This document shows, one piece after another, positions 62,628 to 64,000 of a stretch of 64,000 bases of DNA. The translations under genes and the position numbers were made by a program. The DNA comes from Massilia aquatica (GTDB lineage: Bacteria > Pseudomonadota > Gammaproteobacteria > Burkholderiales > Burkholderiaceae_D): assembly GCF_011682045.1 (NCBI RefSeq), contig NZ_VVIW01000007.1, positions 186,001-250,000 on the forward strand, given 5' to 3'. Positions within the stretch are counted from its first letter, which is position 1; every line of letters begins with the position of its first letter. A model generated the notes under the pieces. It searched no databases. It saw only the letters and a list, made by a program, of their open reading frames with translations, and was not told the DNA's origin.

Positions 62628-64000
62628 TTGTCGAATGAATTTTCTGGCGCAAGTTCGCCCCGTCCGCCTGCCGGCGCGGGTGCCGCAATGCCCGAGCTGG
62701 ACCACTGCATCATCGAGCGTCCCGACGGCGTCTACGGCGACCCGAGCGTGCTCGGCACGACGTTCGGCGCCGCCATCGACCGCATCTTCGCCACCAGTTA
62801 CCTGGCCGACCTCGACTATCCGCTGCTGATCAAGGCCATTTACGGCGCCGGCCCGCCATTGCCGAAGTCCCCCGACGGCCACGTGATCATCCGCCTGGCC
62901 TCCGCCATCGTCCCTTTCAGCCCGCAGCGCCGCCCGCTCTACAAGTCGGTCAAGATCAACCGCGGCAAGGCCGAGTATTATTTCGAGCCGGTGTACCTGG
63001 CCGACCCCGCCGACCCGGACGGACCGGACAAGCTTGAGCACCTGGATGTGGATGAATTCATCGCCGACATGTGGGTCAAGGGGATCCGCTTCGGGATCGA
63101 CGTCGAGGCGGTGCGCCAGGCCATCGACGCCGCCAAGCCGGAACGGGTGGCAGTGGCCAGGATGCTCGAAGCGCGCCCCGGGCGTGACGCTCACGTGATC
63201 GAAGTGACCAGCGACCTGCATCGCAGCGACGCGCCGCTGCAACTGGCCAACGGCAAGCTCGATCTGATGGCGTTCCAGAACCGCTTTCCGCAGGTGGAGA
63301 AGGGCGTGCGCCTGCTGAAGAAAGTGCCTCGCGTGGCGGGCACGCCGGGGTTCGAGCTGTCCGGCTTGCGCATCGAGCCGCCCGTGCCCAAGGATACGGA
63401 AGTGACGCCCATGGCCGGACCGGGCACGGTGGTCGAAGTGTCGGGCGACGGCGAATTCCTGATCGCGCAGCACGCCGGTTTTTTGAACGTGGACAGCAAG
63501 AGCGGCCAGATTTCGGTGGGCGACAAGATCGTCAGCCGCGATGGCGTGAGCGCGCGCACCACCGGCAACCTGAAACTGACCGGCGACTTCGAGGAATTCG
63601 GCGAAGTGCAGGAAAAGCGCGTGGTAGAAGGCGAGGGCATCACGATCCACGCCGATGTCTTCGGGAGCATCATCTCGCGCGGCGGCATGGTGCTGTTGAA
63701 CCGCAACCTGGTGGGCGGCACGGCGCATAACGCGCGCGGCGACATCCGCGTCAAGGGCGTGGCATCGGGCTCGGTGATCCAGGCCAGCGCCGGCCAGGTG
63801 ACGCTGAACCGCGCCGAAAGCTGCGTCATTTCCGGCACCCGCGTGAGCATCCTGCATGCGGTGAACTGCGAGATCATGGGCGAGGAAGTGACGATCAGCC
63901 AGGCCGAGGGCTGCGCCATCGCGGCGCGCACGGTGACGGTCAACAGCGCCGGGCCGCGCCGGCAGAGCGAGATGAACATCTTCGCCCTGCAGCCCGACAG
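62628..64000 (+). CDS. DUF342 (FapA) family protein, 3' end outside window
   Basis: 457 codons are present with no stop, so the gene is partial at its 3' end. A TTG start at 62628 is chosen because GGAG lies ~8 nt upstream; an in-frame ATG at 62688 (MPELDHCI) is the alternative. After an N-terminal domain (~20-170, PELDHCIIERPDGVYGD) come signature strands of the DUF342 beta-helix: GTVVEVSGDGEFL, GFLNVDSKSGQISVG, LTGDFEEFGEVQE, ISRGGMVLLNRNLVGG and CEIMGEEVTI. Family members are cytoplasmic and poorly understood (FapA-like); no pathway can be given here. Confidence 0.88.
   Translation, partial: MSNEFSGASSPRPPAGAGAAMPELDHCIIERPDGVYGDPSVLGTTFGAAIDRIFATSYLADLDYPLLIKAIYGAGPPLPKSPDGHVIIRLASAIVPFSPQRRPLYKSVKINRGKAEYYFEPVYLADPADPDGPDKLEHLDVDEFIADMWVKGIRFGIDVEAVRQAIDAAKPERVAVARMLEARPGRDAHVIEVTSDLHRSDAPLQLANGKLDLMAFQNRFPQVEKGVRLLKKVPRVAGTPGFELSGLRIEPPVPKDTEVTPMAGPGTVVEVSGDGEFLIAQHAGFLNVDSKSGQISVGDKIVSRDGVSARTTGNLKLTGDFEEFGEVQEKRVVEGEGITIHADVFGSIISRGGMVLLNRNLVGGTAHNARGDIRVKGVASGSVIQASAGQVTLNRAESCVISGTRVSILHAVNCEIMGEEVTISQAEGCAIAARTVTVNSAGPRRQSEMNIFALQPD

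Noticed and set aside
62556-63857. 433-codon minus-strand ORF opposite the DUF342 gene
   Set aside because: The plus strand carries clear DUF342 motifs in the same span; the minus frame is noise.
1-64000. tRNA, rRNA, prophage or insertion sequence
   Set aside because: No transposase, integrase, capsid or conserved rRNA/tRNA sequence was found by reading both strands; small or degraded ones could still be missed without a search.

Overview
The window is a high-GC chromosomal segment that reads like a betaproteobacterium of the Oxalobacteraceae, in the Massilia/Duganella/Janthinobacterium neighbourhood. That placement is inferred from codon usage, gene content and protein character; no rRNA or tRNA gene is present to test it. 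About 47 protein genes are packed tightly. No prophage, insertion sequence, plasmid function or CRISPR array was seen.

Layout. 1-3181: a signalling pair (HDOD protein, then a PAS-PAS-GGDEF-EAL protein with a degenerate GGDEF motif). 3268-8439: a two-domain glycosyltransferase, a DUF3820 protein, a thioredoxin-reductase-like flavoprotein behind a promoter whose -10 box lies inside a perfect inverted repeat, and a lipoprotein alpha/beta hydrolase. 8392-9836: a direct tandem duplication giving two small coiled-coil/membrane proteins and a fossil of the hydrolase 3' end. 9839-16084: rsgA with a long leader, a cysteine-dioxygenase-like cupin, a NYN-LOTUS RNA-binding protein, a small secreted protein, a YfcE-type phosphoesterase and a sodium:solute symporter. 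16118-17977: sppA. 18272-27306: a complete MdtABC-type RND efflux operon with its outer-membrane factor, followed by a SET-domain methyltransferase (27316-27816).

27848-41499 (minus strand) is the most unusual part. Five paralogous WG-repeat genes lie head to tail with gaps or overlaps of 12 nt or less, apparently one operon reading from 41499 to 27848. Three are long (about 1075-1111 aa) with a C-terminal array of helical repeats resembling DUF4116. Two are short (604 and 641 aa) and stop before that array. The first gene is split by a single-base frameshift near 40200. This expansion is my main candidate for an undescribed system; its function cannot be read from sequence.

41668-48728: an S46 dipeptidyl peptidase of DPP11 type, then a probable vitamin uptake locus: a PnuC-family transporter overlapping a NadR-like kinase gene, convergent with a TonB-dependent receptor preceded by a clear TPP riboswitch. 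A 157-bp imperfect palindrome sits immediately upstream of the riboswitch promoter, and a YqhD-type dehydrogenase follows.

48824-64000: SRPBCC protein, GST, MFS exporter divergent from a LysR regulator, a diiron MBL-fold protein, thioredoxin-like protein, small secreted proteins, two tandem Baeyer-Villiger-type flavoprotein monooxygenases, a secreted lectin/trefoil protein, the OmpR-EnvZ two-component pair, and the 5' part of a DUF342 (FapA) gene running off the end. Long antisense ORFs opposite most of these genes are GC-driven shadows and were left out.
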